A DNA stretch of 64,000 nucleotides, taken from the NCBI GenBank assembly GCA_948567375.1, contig OX419757.1, positions 72,788,001-72,852,000 on the forward strand, written 5' to 3'. The DNA comes from Lunularia cruciata. Lineage: Eukaryota > Streptophyta > Marchantiopsida > Lunulariales > Lunulariaceae. Of this stretch, positions 1-12,560 are shown in pieces; the stretch's first letter is position 1; each line of letters starts with the position of its first letter. A model generated the notes under the pieces. That model ran no database searches and was not told the origin of the DNA. It worked only from the letters and a program-made list of their open reading frames with translations. The translations under genes and the position numbers were made by a program.

Positions 1-2450
1 ACAACTCTTGCAAGAATTATGCCACCATATCTTTGAGTTCAAGCAACAAGCAAACCAAGAGGTTAAACCTTGAAGAATTCACTGCAATAAGACAAAAGCA
101 ATAGAGCGCAAGCGGTACATGACATCACTTGTATCCTTCAACATGGATCCATGTTGAAGGATGCTATATGGTCCATTGATAAGTGCTACCTAATACATGT
201 GTTTAATGCAAGCAATATTTGTTAATTTTAGAACACTTCATTCACAAGAAAACATCTGCTCAGGGAATGAACATCAATATCTAATTTTCAGGAGTTATGA
301 TGTCATAATACTGTTTGATGGTAGCAAAAGGAGACTCCAAAAATTCCCTCACTCCACAAACTCGGTATATTAAAGATTATTGGTATTGGTCAAATATATA
401 GGTCATATTTATAGGATTTGGTTTAGCAATGGAATATGAATTTTTTCTATACCTATGCTCTTGCACTTGTCCTAAGGCATAGTCCATGGTCAATAATGGA
501 ATGCTTCTAACAATACATTTTCTATAACTATGTTCTTTATGAAATAAATTATTCCATATTCTAACCTTCCAACTAAGAAAATAGTCATGTCAATGATCAT
601 ACTAATTTTCTTCTACCTTCAAGCAGCCTGACTAGAATATTAGCTAAGGTGGTAATTGAGTACAAGAGGTTATTTTTGCATGGAATGAATGAGATATAAT
701 ATATTGATTGCGTAATGTTCCCAACCATTTTCCCGTGTGAATCTTATCTCCTTCGAGGACTATATATTCTGGGATATTTACTCCACCAACTTCTCCATGT
801 CAATTAAATGGACCAAGATGTAGAGCGCAATATATAAGGATGAAGAAATTTTGTTCTTTGGTAGATATTGCTTATGCAGAGCTAGGACCAATAGAGTTTG
901 AGGTGTCTCAATCTTTGAATTCTCTTACTTAAAGAGGATTATATGCACAAAAGATTAAAGCGAGTGAAATGATCAAATATATCTTGATTGTATTTCTTAC
1001 TCACATGTGTCTAAAATTCCCTTCAGCGCATAATCATAGCAATATTCACGTCATTGATATCATCAGAAGGTACCCAAAACATCCACTCATTTAATTCATC
1101 AAAGACTTAGCATTTGCCTTCAATGAAGGCTCGCTTAGGAATTTGTTCTATAGATGCAAATTAAATGATTGAAACTTATTTAATATGAAAGTGCAAGATT
1201 GTTCGCAGAATTGTGTCTAGTTTGCAAAACTGAAGTAGGGTTTTAACTCTTCAATAAAGAAAACATGAACTACACTTGAAATGGATATCCTGCCATGGGG
1301 TGAAAACTCTAAACTCAAGAAACACAAAATTTAATATTGATAAGACTGCCGTGCAAGCTTAGATTACAAAATGCAAGACAAAGGAATGAATCTCCCTTGT
1401 TGTATGAGGTTGAGTTTTAGGAAATATATTCTGGAAGTAACTGACTCCTGATTACATGATTCCTACATGGCATATGAAGCTTCTGCATGAACAACTGATC
1501 ATGAAGTCGAAAAATTCAATATTGACTCAACTTTTGTTTTAGAAGTGTGAACAAAGACTATTTTTGATTATAGACGCCACACTCGAGAGTGGCGGTCACG
1601 TTACCCCGCAAAGGCAAGTTGCCCCAGCTAGAATTGGCAATTAAAGTGATCAGAGGAGTTTATGCTTGAGAAAATTATGGTACATCTACATCTCCGATTG
1701 CTTATGAAAGAACGTTGACCCCTAGATCCAGCTTTGATCTAGAACCGAGAAACAAATAACTATCTTGACGGACTCTTAACCCGATACATTTCGGAAAAAT
1801 AGTAAAACCTACTGATGTATAAGTTCCGCAGGGAGTTCTCTGCAAATTTCACGCACCAATAATCGCCTCACGCCTTTGCAAATTTCAGTTTACTAGATTT
1901 GAGTAATATTTAACGACTATGCCAATAAGTAGAATATTGATACGTAATGAATGCGACGGCGGAAAACTAGAAAGATTCAACTCAAGTGGAAAAATGTGCC
2001 TGAATACTAACTCATAGCGCATATGAAATAGTGTATTGCTTGTCCATAGAAAAGGAAAGAACAGAATATCGCTTACGGGAACATATGTATCTGATGATTT
2101 GACGTCCACAGAGATTGCAATCGGGTTCTGACGCCATTGTCGTTCCAGCAGTGTCTGACCCTGATGTGACACCATTCTGGAATTGTTCACCTCCAGAGCT
2201 GTAAGTGATCATGTCTTTGAAAACTTCCTTTCACATTTCCTTGCCTTGAAAATAATTTCTTGTTGAATGTCCAATACAGAGAGGTAACGACAATGCCGAA
2301 GGCAAGTGCTCTTCTGTTAGATGTAGGAGACTTATTTGTATAGTCCATACGCAGACTCAGCATGGTTATCTTTGATGCCTGGCCGGATATCAGAATGTCG
2401 GCAGAATGCTAGCTAGAAGAACCTAGTTTTTGAGATAATTTGCAGCCTTC
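1..2450. other. Non-coding stretch, no gene recognised
   Basis: No open frame here resembles a known family, and the few short frames (for example on the minus strand between 1885 and 2212) have no domain or codon pattern I recognise. The only structured element I see is the palindrome at 133-162. The sequence is AT-rich intergenic DNA. Confidence 0.5.
133..162. repeat. Perfect 30-bp palindrome
   Basis: The stretch reads identically on both strands, with 12-base arms around a central GGATCC. It could be the footprint of a foldback element or a chance hairpin. No gene is adjacent. Confidence 0.8.
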
Positions 2451-2459
2451 TTTGTTTTA

Positions 2460-2960
2460 CTTGACGCTTCATCCACTACAGAGTCTGAATCCAGATTGCT
2501 GGAGACCTCATCGACACCTGACTGGAGGATCGTTTAGCACCCTTTGCCGGTCCCTCGACATCTTTAGACAGCAGCTTGATCCTCGACGTCCTCTGCGAGG
2601 TCCTGCGGCACTCTTCACCTGTCCAGTGAGGTTGTTTTAGCCTTGTCCTTCACAGGCTGCTCAGCCTTCTGTGCTCCCTCCTTGACATTGCCAGCAGCAT
2701 GTTGAACGAATCAGCGTTGCTCGCTCCACTTCGATCGGTGCCAGACTTGACTGCGTCTACACCACCGTTACAGTAATCTTCAGCGAAAACAACGAATGGG
2801 CGAGCCGATTGTATATGTGACGGAGGTGCGGACGCCACACGCAAACGAAGGTGCCTAACGTTCGGGGCAGAGGTTCCAAGTTAGTTTGGTAGCGAGAAAC
2901 GTTCCTCACGTTCACAGCTAAGAGCTGACAGGAGTCATGGATACGAAGACCATTCCTACA
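2460..2960 (-). pseudogene. LEA-like protein pseudogene, copy 1
   Basis: Read on the minus strand, pieces such as GVDAVKSG (about 2740-2770) and AAGNVKEGAQKAEQPVKDKA (about 2640-2710) have the Ala/Lys/Glu-rich amphipathic pattern of late embryogenesis abundant (LEA group 3-like) proteins. The pieces lie in different frames, so the gene is frameshifted. The same sequence, including its upstream part, recurs at 57590-58200, and its 3' half recurs at 10430-10666. Proteins of this kind are hydrophilic desiccation protectants. The class is inferred from composition only. This copy lies beyond the 3' end of transporter copy 1. Confidence 0.5.
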
Positions 2961-3833
2961 CTGAAACACCGGGACTAAGTTGTCTAGTTATTCAGAGAAC
3001 AATAGACAGATGGAGAGAAACGATTACAATTTTGGGCTGATTGTCCAAGGGATATGTACGACATGGAAGTACGAAATTTGTGTATGATAAACAGGAGAAA
3101 CATACGCCTTTATATGGAGTTTCAGCTGACAGTCCTTGCTAAACATAATTGAGCACGTTCATGAACCCCAACGGTGGATACTCAGTAAAACGAATACTAT
3201 AGAACATCCAGTCAATGAAATCACCACGTTGGTTATTCTGCTGTATCGGAAGTCAATTGCAAGCACGCGCCGTGTTACTCTACTGCTTGTTACTCCCTTG
3301 AACGCTGAGACACTAAAGTTCTCTGCAGGTGATTACACCAAAGCACATGCACATCGACATCGCATCCACATTCGAAAACAAGGGTTACTCCAGCTTGAGC
3401 TCAATGAAAACCCATTTCAGATCGAGAAGATAGAGTCGCTCGTAGCGCCTGGACTGTAATTTTGTAACAAGTACCATGTAAGTTCAAATTGGCATGATAG
3501 AAATGCACACATAAATTCTACTGTGTTTGGACACAATAAAATGCATCGACATGTGTCCTATGATGGATGTATATCCAGTTAAAAATCTGTCCGGGTTTTA
3601 CTGTCTACAGTCAATATACATACACAAAAGAGTATTCAAATAGTTTAGACATAAGTTAGTATGTCGTTTATTCAATTATCGCATTCAAAGTACAAGCAAT
3701 TGAGCTGAATTTCCTTTCGTTGTCGCAGACTGAAAAAGTTATTACGGTAAACTTGATGAATAAATGGGGTAACGCACTCCTATCTAGATGTATACACCGC
3801 ATCTCACGTCAGTGGGCTCTAGACTTCTGTGAT

Positions 3834-6800
3834 TTATACGTTGTCGTCAACTTGTTTTTCTTTTGCGTGGTGATTGTTCCTCTTGATGATGATGGAACAA
3901 ACTTGGACCCCCTCGGAGACAGATAAGAAGAACCATTCTTTGCCCAAACGCTCCACAAAACCTCCGTTTTTGAATGTGGTGATCACTCTTCCTACTGGGT
4001 TTGAAATTGTCAACTGCAACAACTCATTGCAGATTAGTGATCTACTGGACATCTTTATCGCAACGATTATGAACTGTTTCTAACATTGCATGGCATTGTG
4101 CAGACTTTAAAACATGTAAAAGACGCTGGCATTAGCTCGTAAAGAAGGTTGAAAACACATCATGAACTTTAATTGACTGATAATCTTTCCATCTTGCTGT
4201 CAGAATAAGCCGAAACCCAAAGATCTCGATTTCGAGAGGCTTGAAATTCTCAAATGTGAATATGTGAAAGAATTTCTAACCTGGATTCCTCTCTTCTTGA
4301 GAGCGAAGTGAAGCTCTTCGAATGCATGAATTGCCGCTGTGTCAATGCTCATTACAGCTGCACAATCCCCGCGATATACTAATATTCAACAATTCAATAG
4401 ACAAAGAACTTGCTAGCGAATTGCAAGAACCCTATCGTGCATATTCCAAGTTTATGCTGCTAGTGGTAAGGCTTCTAATTCAGAAAGGTATCTACTTACG
4501 GGCCATTTCAACGATCACGAACTTCAGAGGGGCGCCATTGGTCTCAGCAATCTCGTCTTCCGATTCGTTGACATACCTCAGAATCCTGAAAGTAAAAGGT
4601 ATAAAAATAATGACGCTTGAATCACGGTACACGAACTAGATACAAGACTGAAAGTAGGTTTTCAATTATCTCAATAAACTAAACCTTACGCAAGTACTTT
4701 TGATACGTACCGTTCACGAATGTAGTTAGAGTTTGAGAAGTAGATCGCCGCGTCTACACGGACAACGACAATGCCGGGCTCTGTGGTAGCCGTTGGGTAC
4801 TGCTGGATGTTACGATACACGGTGGTACCAGGAATCTTACCCAGTAGAGCTGTGTGTGGCCTTGTCACATGGAGAAGGATCTGGGCGAAAGAAATCGCAA
4901 CCTGCATATTAACACAACCCAGTCCAGTCTATGTAAGCAACAAAGCATTGAAACGCCACTCAGAGAAACATACCTCAATCACAATAAGCTGAGACATATG
5001 TTCATAGCTATAAGATCTCCGCTTTCGTTGGCTTCTGGCCAGAAAAATATTTAGCTTGAACATAACTTACTTTGGCACCCAATTTTCAGGTTCTAACAAC
5101 GTTGCTTGAGGTCTTTAAAATGTAACTTACGGCAACAAGGAGGCCAATTTCCACAGAGACGAAGAAAACACCGAAGAAAGCGCCGGCCAACACTAGGAAG
5201 TCCCCCTTATCCGTTTTCCATACAAGGTAAGCTGCCTCGAAGTTAATCAGACCCAGAACGGCGTTTATGATAATGGCAGAGAGGATACAATTGGGAGTGT
5301 AATGAAACAGTGGAGTTAGGAAGAGCAAAGTGAAAAGCACCACAATTGCCATAACAATGTTCGTGACCGCCGTCTTACATCCGGACTGATAATTCACGGC
5401 TGATCGGGAGAAGGATCCTGCAAAAGAATGACATTGATGATGAGTATGACAGTGAGATGTGCTACCCTCCCCCGTGAGCTTTCTGGGAAAATACAAGTTC
5501 TGTGTTTGGAAACAAGACCTTCCATTCACTCTTTATAACCGTAAGTACCCCCTCGTTGCACTAAATGTACTTGGAAAAAAAGAAGATCGCAATCTAGAAG
5601 ATATAAAGTTCACCTGTTGCAACATAGCACGAGGTCCATGATCCAATTACATTCATTGCACCTATAGCAATCATCTCCTTGTTGCCATCAATATGATAGT
5701 CTTTCAAGGCTGCGAACGTCCTCCCGATGGCAACTGCCTCCTGGTTTCACAAAATCATAATTGGAAGTCAGCTATCTGTGCGTCTTGATGTGGATACAAT
5801 AAACATATGTATGCCCGTACAACTTCATCAATTGTCTTTCCTGATTTTGCTACTTGCATATATTATGTGTGTATGTAACATACTACCTTGCTTATTAGTC
5901 ATACAGGTCCAGATAATTTACCGTGAGACCAACAAGTCCGGCAACCAGACCAACTTTAAAACCCGTTGCTAGAAACTTCCCACTCCAATAAAGTTTGTGG
6001 AAAGAAACTGGATTGACACCGTCGTCAATTTTCTTGACAATCTTGACACCATGTTTGTCAAGCCGGGTGAGATATACAAAGAGGGTCGCCAAGATGACTG
6101 ATGTCAACGGCGCAATAGCTGCAACCCAGAAAAGGTTCTTCCTGATCTTTGACTGATGCAGGCACGCATTCCAGTGTTGATGTTAGAATGGTCAAGTTTG
6201 GCAGTAAAATCTTCCTCACAACCTCTACAACTCGTCCACTAAAGAGCTCGGATTTCGCAACATGCAAATGGCTCTTTTACGTATGGCTAGTGCCTCGACT
6301 ATTTTGAAAGACTAGATCTTTGAGGCAATTAGCGTGTTGGTGGGCCCATCATGTAACAGAAGATGTAAATGTCGTAAATTGGACAGAATGATTTTGAAAA
6401 GGTTACTGAAAAGGTATATGTAGTTTTGAAACTTCAATTTCTAATGATAGGTATACTGAGATATTGATACCTACAATATATTTTGTGATGAGCAGAAAAA
6501 TGAGAAAGAATAGCCCTACGGAGATTGTTTGCCAGTTCCACTGCATGAAAAACAAAAAAAGCGTCATTTTTCATATTCTCAATCAAGTTGAAGATGAAAT
6601 GTGGAACAAGAGACACTTAGAACAGACGTCCCATGGACTTATACCCTTTTGCTAGCTTCGGGAAGTACCTCATCAGTGTTAGTAAAAACAGATCTCATCA
6701 CAGAGACGATGTCAGTGTTGGTGGTGAAGCTTGAGATCCCCAGTAGACCTTTCAGTTGCTGAAGAGCAATCGTGGTCGCAGCGCCAGCCATGAAACCGAT

Positions 6801-7874
6801 TATCGCCGCATGTGAAAGGAAGTCGATGATGAATCCAAGCCTGTTCCCCACGATGGATCAGGAAGGTAGGACAAGTACATGTAGACTGCTTGACGTTTAT
6901 GCAAAACCTCATCTTTGGACAATTATGCAGGTATCAATGCAACATTCTAATGGACAATTATGCAGGTATTAAGGTCCACCCACCTGAACAACCCAAGTGC
7001 TGCCTGCACAACTCCGGCAAAAAATGTTGCTGTGAAAGCAAGGCGCAGGTAACCTTTTGGGTCCGTTTTCGGATTGATCTCGTCCTGCAACAACTGTCCC
7101 AACAAAATTGACACCACTGCAACAGGACCAATGGCAATGTCCTTGGAACTCCCCAGCACTGAGTAGACTAGCGGTGGCACGAAGCTTGAATCTGTTTACC
7201 ATGGCCAGGAAACGTTACTTATTAATTCAGAGCTTATAAAGAGTCTGAAATGAATCATATAATTGAAACGACTTGTGTCCTGATTCAATTTTGCTCGTAA
7301 TGCTTGCACATCTGAAGTTGTCGGAGTTGAAATACGTACAAAGACCATATATAGGTTCCAAATGTGCCAACTTTGCATATCCGAGATCCTGCAAATTTGC
7401 AATCCACGGACTTAGCTTGATCATGACCTTGCAGAACTCTGAGGTGCCAAGTTTGGGCACCACAAGACATGTGGTTTTAGAATTTTCATCAAGGGCATCA
7501 TGAAGGATTACCTGGGGTACAGCGAGACTGGCTATAGTGAGTCCGGCGACTATGTCGCCTTTCAGGAAACTCCGTTGATATTTTGGAAGCCAGTCGAGAA
7601 TTGGAAAGATATAAGCGAGACCAAGGAACCATTTCTTCTTGCCGGTGTGACCTTTGAACTGACGCAATGGATCGTCAGCGAAGAATGTTTCTTTCGCTGT
7701 GTCTCGAAGTTGAGATCCGAAGGTAGGAGTTGGAGGAAACCCAACAGAGTGAACCAAGGCTTGGTCCTCTGGTGTCAGTCCATTCCCTGAGATGGTACCA
7801 TTCTCGCCGAGATCATCAGTTCGGAGCTTTCGGGTATGTGGATCTTCCACGTCAGTTGCTTTTGAATGACCCAT
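3834..7874 (-). CDS. SLC26/SULTR-type sulfate transporter, copy 1 (12 exons)
   Basis: A proton-coupled sulfate uptake carrier of the SLC26/SULTR family, acting in a cell membrane. Exons on the minus strand: 7874-7512, 7388-7340, 7191-6984, 6840-6645, 6540-6475, 6152-5922, 5740-5614, 5417-5131, 4901-4711, 4585-4500, 4357-4281 and 4013-3834. Every intron is GT-AG and the phases join into a 686-residue protein. The N-terminal region (VKETFF-type motif at about residues 58-63) precedes the hydrophobic core with family motifs such as GFMAGAA and [15 protein letters not shown]. The C-terminal STAS domain includes [10 protein letters not shown] and ends in a polar tail. The start is the ATG at 7874, the first in the frame. 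An in-frame upstream extension to 7910 lacks an ATG. Exon 2 is only 49 bp. No disabling change was seen. The SULTR subgroup cannot be fixed by eye. Confidence 0.92.
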
Positions 7875-8200
7875 TCTGTGGCCTGCTTTGAACGTGTCCA
7901 AGAAAATCAAGAGAAAGAAGGGATTGTATGAAGTAAGTGCTCAATGACGCCTAGACTACCTACTTCGTTTCCTTGACTCCTACTGGACCCACCTAAATTT
8001 GCGTGCAATCATGTCGTAAAAAAAATGTACTCCTCGTCAAACTCCCAATATCACAGATGTGCAACTGCTAGGTTTGAAGAACTCACCGCCTTCAAGGAAT
8101 CTAATCACCTGAAGCTTCGAGATTCAAATCTGAGTTGGGCATCCGAAACAAACTTCGATTCGGCTGTTATCTGATAATACTTGAAAGACCGGGATACTCC

Positions 8201-8210
8201 TCTTATAAAT
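8201..8210 (-). promoter_or_regulatory. Candidate TATA box of transporter copy 1
   Basis: On the minus strand this reads ATTTATAAGA, about 330 bases before the ATG. The same motif is kept at the equivalent place in arm 2 (59484-59493) although the surrounding sequence has diverged. Use as a promoter is inferred. Confidence 0.35.
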
Positions 8211-8249
8211 GGTACCGCATCAAAGCAGACGCATGATCCGAGGCCGACG

Positions 8250-9320
8250 TCTGCGCTCCCTGTCAGGAAAACACCTACTTGCATTCCGCATTTTTTTGCC
8301 TATCCCATAAATCCTCGGACCTTGCATGATTGGTTTCCTGCACAAAGGTGCATGAACCTTGTAATGCCAGCAAGTTCATGTTCGATAACCTTTCTATGAA
8401 GAACGAACTTCTTACCTCAACTTGGTCAGCAAGGGGAATATAAGACCCGCCCATCTGAACAGTCGACATGGGACTATTTGCTGATATTGGGTGAACCTAG
8501 ACCTCCTTTCAGCCAAGTTCACCAAAGCTGCTGTACTTGTCTCTAGCTGTTACAATTTCTGTACTGTCATTTTTATGCTGCATATCGTTTTGATTGGAAC
8601 TTGCTGAAGATGTGAGATCGAATGCCCACTAACTTCTGGAAGAAATATCTCGGGGAACTCCACAAGTTTACCTCTAAGTATGTTGGAGTTGAAGGCAGTA
8701 CACCAATCTCCTGCATACCAAGGTTCTTGATATGCCGCCCGTGTTTCAATCAATGTAGAAACGGATAATTCTACCATAGTACTTGAAAATCTATTCTAGC
8801 ATTTGGCCATCGAGCAGTCTTAAGATCGCAACTCAGAGTCTGGGCCCCACTATCAACTTGCGTCAGCACTTTTTGGCTTATCCGCCGAATCCTCGGATCT
8901 CACGTGAACCTGATTGATCTCCTTGATAAAGGTGCGTGAACCTTGTAGTGGCAGCAGGGTTTCTTTAGAAAACCGTTCTGTTGAAAACTTATATTTGAAT
9001 CATAGGTTTTCATTGCAGCATTGCAAACATATGATTCATAGTCAAACAAAAAACCCATTTGAACAGTTGCATGAAATTATTGAGTGATAGATAAGAACCT
9101 GGATCTTCCTTCAACCAAAGCCACCAAAGCTGCCGTGCTTGTATTTTAGATTCATCCAAAGGGTACAGTTCTAATTCTGACATCATAGGAGGATGCGCAT
9201 ATGAATCTGCTGGTCGTTTTGATTTCTCATTTTCATCATATGAGCATGAACTCATGTATAATGCAGCGAACGTTCACTAGCTTCTGCAAGGAAGTGTAGA
9301 TGTTGAAAGGCAAAAACATA
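8250..9320. repeat. Diverged tandem duplication upstream of transporter copy 1
   Basis: Two direct units of roughly 500 bp occur at about 8250-8790 and 8845-9320. Shared landmarks are AATCCTCGGA followed by AAGGTGC(A/G)TGAACCTTGTA (near 8310-8370 and 8890-8950) and ACCAAAGCTGC (near 8521 and 9123). Both units also exist in arm 2 (58320-59400), so the tandem event is older than the inverted duplication. No coding frame runs through both units. Confidence 0.65.
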
Positions 9321-9439
9321 TTTGCCGATGACGAAAATTAGGGAAAGTCTCACGCGATTTGTACAGGGAAAAGAAAGACGTTCACGGATTGATTGAGTCG
9401 TTCTTTCCCAACTCCTGTATTCTGTAGTAAACCTAGCAG

Positions 9440-10430
9440 TGGATGGAAACCTGGGTCCATTACCAATATCATATTCTCCCAAAGTCAGGTATGTCCAAAT
9501 TTCTGTTTATTAAAGTATAGGAAGTGGTACAAAAGAAGAGCTTCTTGACAACATAATTTTAACGTTGACTCCGCTCGAGTTCCAACATAAACCGTCTGTC
9601 GACGTCAATCGTTGACTCTTGTATCAGATTTGAAGATGATGTACATGCAGATATACAGATCTACTTTTAACCAGATATGTAGCTTGGTCGATGTAGTAAT
9701 GGACTTTATTGCGATCTGTCCTCTTGGAAAAAAAATGTTAATTTTAGAATGATTGGTTAACTGCTTTAATCATCTGCAACGAAGCGTCGCGACCAAGTAG
9801 GAAGTGACCCCAAGCTGCATTCTCTTCCTACAGTAGTAACACTTCATATTGGTCTACACTGTAAGCGTATCACCACTATCGTCAGACCTTAAGCTTACAG
9901 CGTTGGCTACCTGCTAACAAATGAATTTTTCAGTTCAGACGTTTAACGAATTCAATGTAGCCATGATTACAGTTGATGAATTTTCAAATTTTGACAATAT
10001 ACCTAGAAATATAAAGATACAGTTGCTCTACTCAAATGAAAATCTCAAAATCTGCTGACTTGAAGTTATAATGCTTAGGAATGCGCCAAGGGATGCGCTG
10101 GTGCTTACAGAAAAATCTAACATCGGCTTAATGGGCAACGGAAATACTTCTTATATCCACATTATGTCTTGCTGCACTCCTACCGTACCTGGGATTTCCT
10201 TTTGTCTTCGATTATACGGATTGATTATACGGATTATACATGGTATATTATTGTACGCTCTTTAAGCATTTCCGAAGGGAACTTCTGTTCTCCCCCCCCG
10301 CCCCCCGCGAAGATTCTATGTAGCTAGCCGAAACTAAGGTAAAGTCATGATTAGGACCGCTACATATACTTCTTGCCAGGACAGCGAATGTGCAGGCGAA
10401 TGGATTAAACAGCCTAGTTTCTGGGATCCT
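9440..10430. other. Non-coding part of arm 1
   Basis: AT-rich sequence between the upstream repeat and the LEA-like remnant. I see no gene. A C-rich run with a single G occurs near 10291-10307. Much of this stretch has no obvious counterpart in arm 2, where the matching interval (about 58200-58260) is far shorter, so it is either an insertion in arm 1 or a deletion in arm 2. Confidence 0.45.
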
Positions 10431-10666
10431 CTGTCTTTCTCTACACCTCATCCATTCCCGACTTCGCCTTACTTGAGGCCTCATCGATATCAGCCTCATC
10501 GGACCATCGCAAATCCCTCAACATTGCTTGCTGCGGCATCGAATACGCCTTGGGTGAAGAGGTTCCGTCATCAGGTTTGATTGGATGTCCTTTCCGGCAC
10601 CTTGGGTTTGCTGGTGGCTGCTTTTGCCTTCCTTTAATCTATCCGCGGTCTCTTCAGCTTTATATA
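10430..10666 (-). pseudogene. LEA-like pseudogene, 3' half (arm 1)
   Basis: The minus strand matches the second half of the LEA-like remnant at 58000-58240 of arm 2, including the run coding KAE.TADRLNEG-like residues. Small indels break the frame. The 5' half is missing because LINE 3' sequence starts directly at about 10667. Confidence 0.55.
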
Positions 10667-10963
10667 ACAGCAGCTAGGAAGAGGGCGTAGAATAAACCCG
10701 AAGGATAGGAAGTCCCCGTCAAGCCGTATAAACATCAGGGTGTACAAGGAAGAGACTAAAAAGGTAAAATGAGGCTAAGTTCCAAGAGAGTTTATATGAG
10801 AAATTTGCCACTCTCTCGTGCCATAGAAAACACTATGTCTCTAATGGCATCATGGGTAACTATCCTCTGTTCTCCAAAAGGACACCGCGTCATGTGGACC
10901 GCTGCTGCAACTAGTGTAGAACCACACTCACAAGTGAGTAATGAAGATGTAGATGGGTGCACC
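10667..10963 (-). mobile_element. RLE-type LINE, internally deleted 3' fragment
   Basis: Two pieces of the LINE found whole at 53781-57515 lie here on the minus strand. 10795-10963 matches the C-terminal CECG...H...C zinc-knuckle region (56745-56905), and about 10667-10790 matches its 3' untranslated region (57410-57500). About 500 bp between them are missing. The insertion point, inside the LEA-like gene, differs from that of the full copy in arm 2, so the two are separate insertions. The upstream side is cut by a solo LTR. Confidence 0.75.
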
Positions 10964-11637
10964 TGTGAGCCGGTCTGTCTCTCACTCAAGATGAACCTAA
11001 TAGCTATTATGGTAGCGCACCATGGACTAAGAAGGTAGGGAACCCTAATTCCATCATAGTCCTCCAAGGCTAACACTCCAAGATTCAAGACATTGCTCAC
11101 TAGAGAACTCAATGAGAGAGAAATAATTACAAATGAAAGGATTATGAGTACCTCCTCATCCCTTGTTTATATACTTATGAAATAGTTACTAATTACTAGA
11201 GTAACTCAAGTTACTAGGCTAAAAGTCAAGTAAAGTCAAAAAGTAGAAAGGAATATATATTCACATGGGCCTATTCCACTAGCATGTGATCTTATCTTGA
11301 CCCAAACATTAAGTCAATAATTCCTTCACATGGACTATCCTTGGACTATAGAAAAATCCAAAAAAAAGGCTTGCGGGGCCAAGAGTTGTCAACTCTTTCC
11401 TCAAAGCCAAACACCTAAGAATAATACCAAGTCAACACGCTAGAATCCAAATTAGTGGTGCTCATCTTTTCTATTTCTTCTAAAGTAAGGTCCTCTCTAT
11501 CTTAACTATGACTAACTTTAGCCAATCATGACTAATGTAGAACCATCCTTTATCTCTATATAAATAATATCTCTCAAGTACTTATAATACCAAGCTAAAT
11601 ATCACAATAGCACACACCTGCATAAATGGGTGTTACA
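10964..11637 (+). mobile_element. Solo LTR, family S, copy 1
   Basis: A 674-bp unit starting TGTGAGCCGG and ending GTTACA. It is repeated in the same orientation at 50978-51669. A TATAAATAAT motif near the right end (about 11560-11570) suggests plus orientation. No primer-binding site or coding region follows. The flanking 5-mers (GCACC and GGACA) do not match, so a target duplication is not evident. Confidence 0.75.
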
Positions 11638-12560
11638 GGACAAAGTAGTTGAAGGACTTCGGGTTGAGGTTCTTTGGGTTGGTGTCTTTGGGACTTTGGA
11701 CTTTGGGTTTATATGACTTTAGGTCTACAGACTTTACCTCAAGAAAAATATGATTCAACCCAAGGTAGTTAGACATCGGATGTAGGAGTCTTTGAGTCAG
11801 ATATTTGAAGCGTCTAAAATAGTTAGGATAGGGAAAGAAGATATTTATGATACCCATGACTTCAATTTCAATTTAGATTGAAGATGAGATAGAAATTGAA
11901 GGAGAAGTAGTAGTAGTGAATGAACCCGATGTGCAAGATCAAACAGTAAGTGTCTTTGGGTCAATAACATGAGAGATTATGGGAAAGTGGTTACAAATTG
12001 AAGGTAAAGATAGTAAACATGTGCTTTCAATTACAATTCTTGATGAGAATATAGTAGAATTCGCAAAGGAATTGATAGTAGTTAGACCCAAAGTTGCAAA
12101 AGTAAGAGTACAATTGTCTTTGGATTTGAAATTTGAGACATTAGACAAGAGTGGGTTGTGAGATAAAGAGTTAGATAGATTACCCACTAGTGTAATTGTA
12201 ATTCATATTGAAGACATAGTAGAAATAGTGAAGGATTTAGTAGTTGAAGATAGACCCGGAGAAGGAGAAGTAATAGGAAGAACTTTGGATTGGAAGCCAA
12301 GGAAGAAGTAGACATCGGATCATAGTAACAATTTTCAGATTTTAAGAGGTAGATATGAAGAGGTGCATTGTCATTTTGGATCTATAGGTAGGAATAGTTA
12401 TTATAGAATGGTATAGTTGTTAGATAATTGTCAATTGCTTTACTATTTTAAGGTGGCATTTGTAGTCAAATGTTGTTAGTATTCATAATTTTTTAAGATA
12501 GATAAAGCAAAGTGCTAATTTCAGTGCTTGTTGTTTGAGCTTAATTCTGAGTATCAACTT
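11638..12560 (+). mobile_element. 3' internal remnant of an OTA-type gypsy element
   Basis: This stretch runs into the LTR at 12561 and matches, reverse-complemented, the region 45863-46460 that separates the accessory ORF from the LTR of elements C and D. A 60-codon open frame at 11979-12161 (rich in Val, Lys, Leu, Asp) is what remains of coding sequence. The element therefore lay on the plus strand and has lost gag, pol and most of the accessory ORF. Confidence 0.55.

Larger units (their letters stand above)
3640..10666. repeat. Inverted duplication, arm 1
   Basis: The reverse complement of this segment matches about 58000-64000 base for base over long stretches, with small indels. Coordinates of matching points sum to about 67,640-67,695 throughout the transporter gene. 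The arm holds transporter copy 1, its upstream tandem repeat and the 3' half of a LEA-like gene. Coding exons are nearly identical between arms while the sequence upstream of the gene is visibly more diverged. The inner end is cut by a LINE fragment at 10667. The outer end is uncertain, because the partner arm runs off the window. Confidence 0.9.

Noticed and set aside
10796-10963. Shared LINE insertion inherited in both arms
   Set aside because: The junctions with the LEA-like gene differ between the arms, so the insertions are independent.
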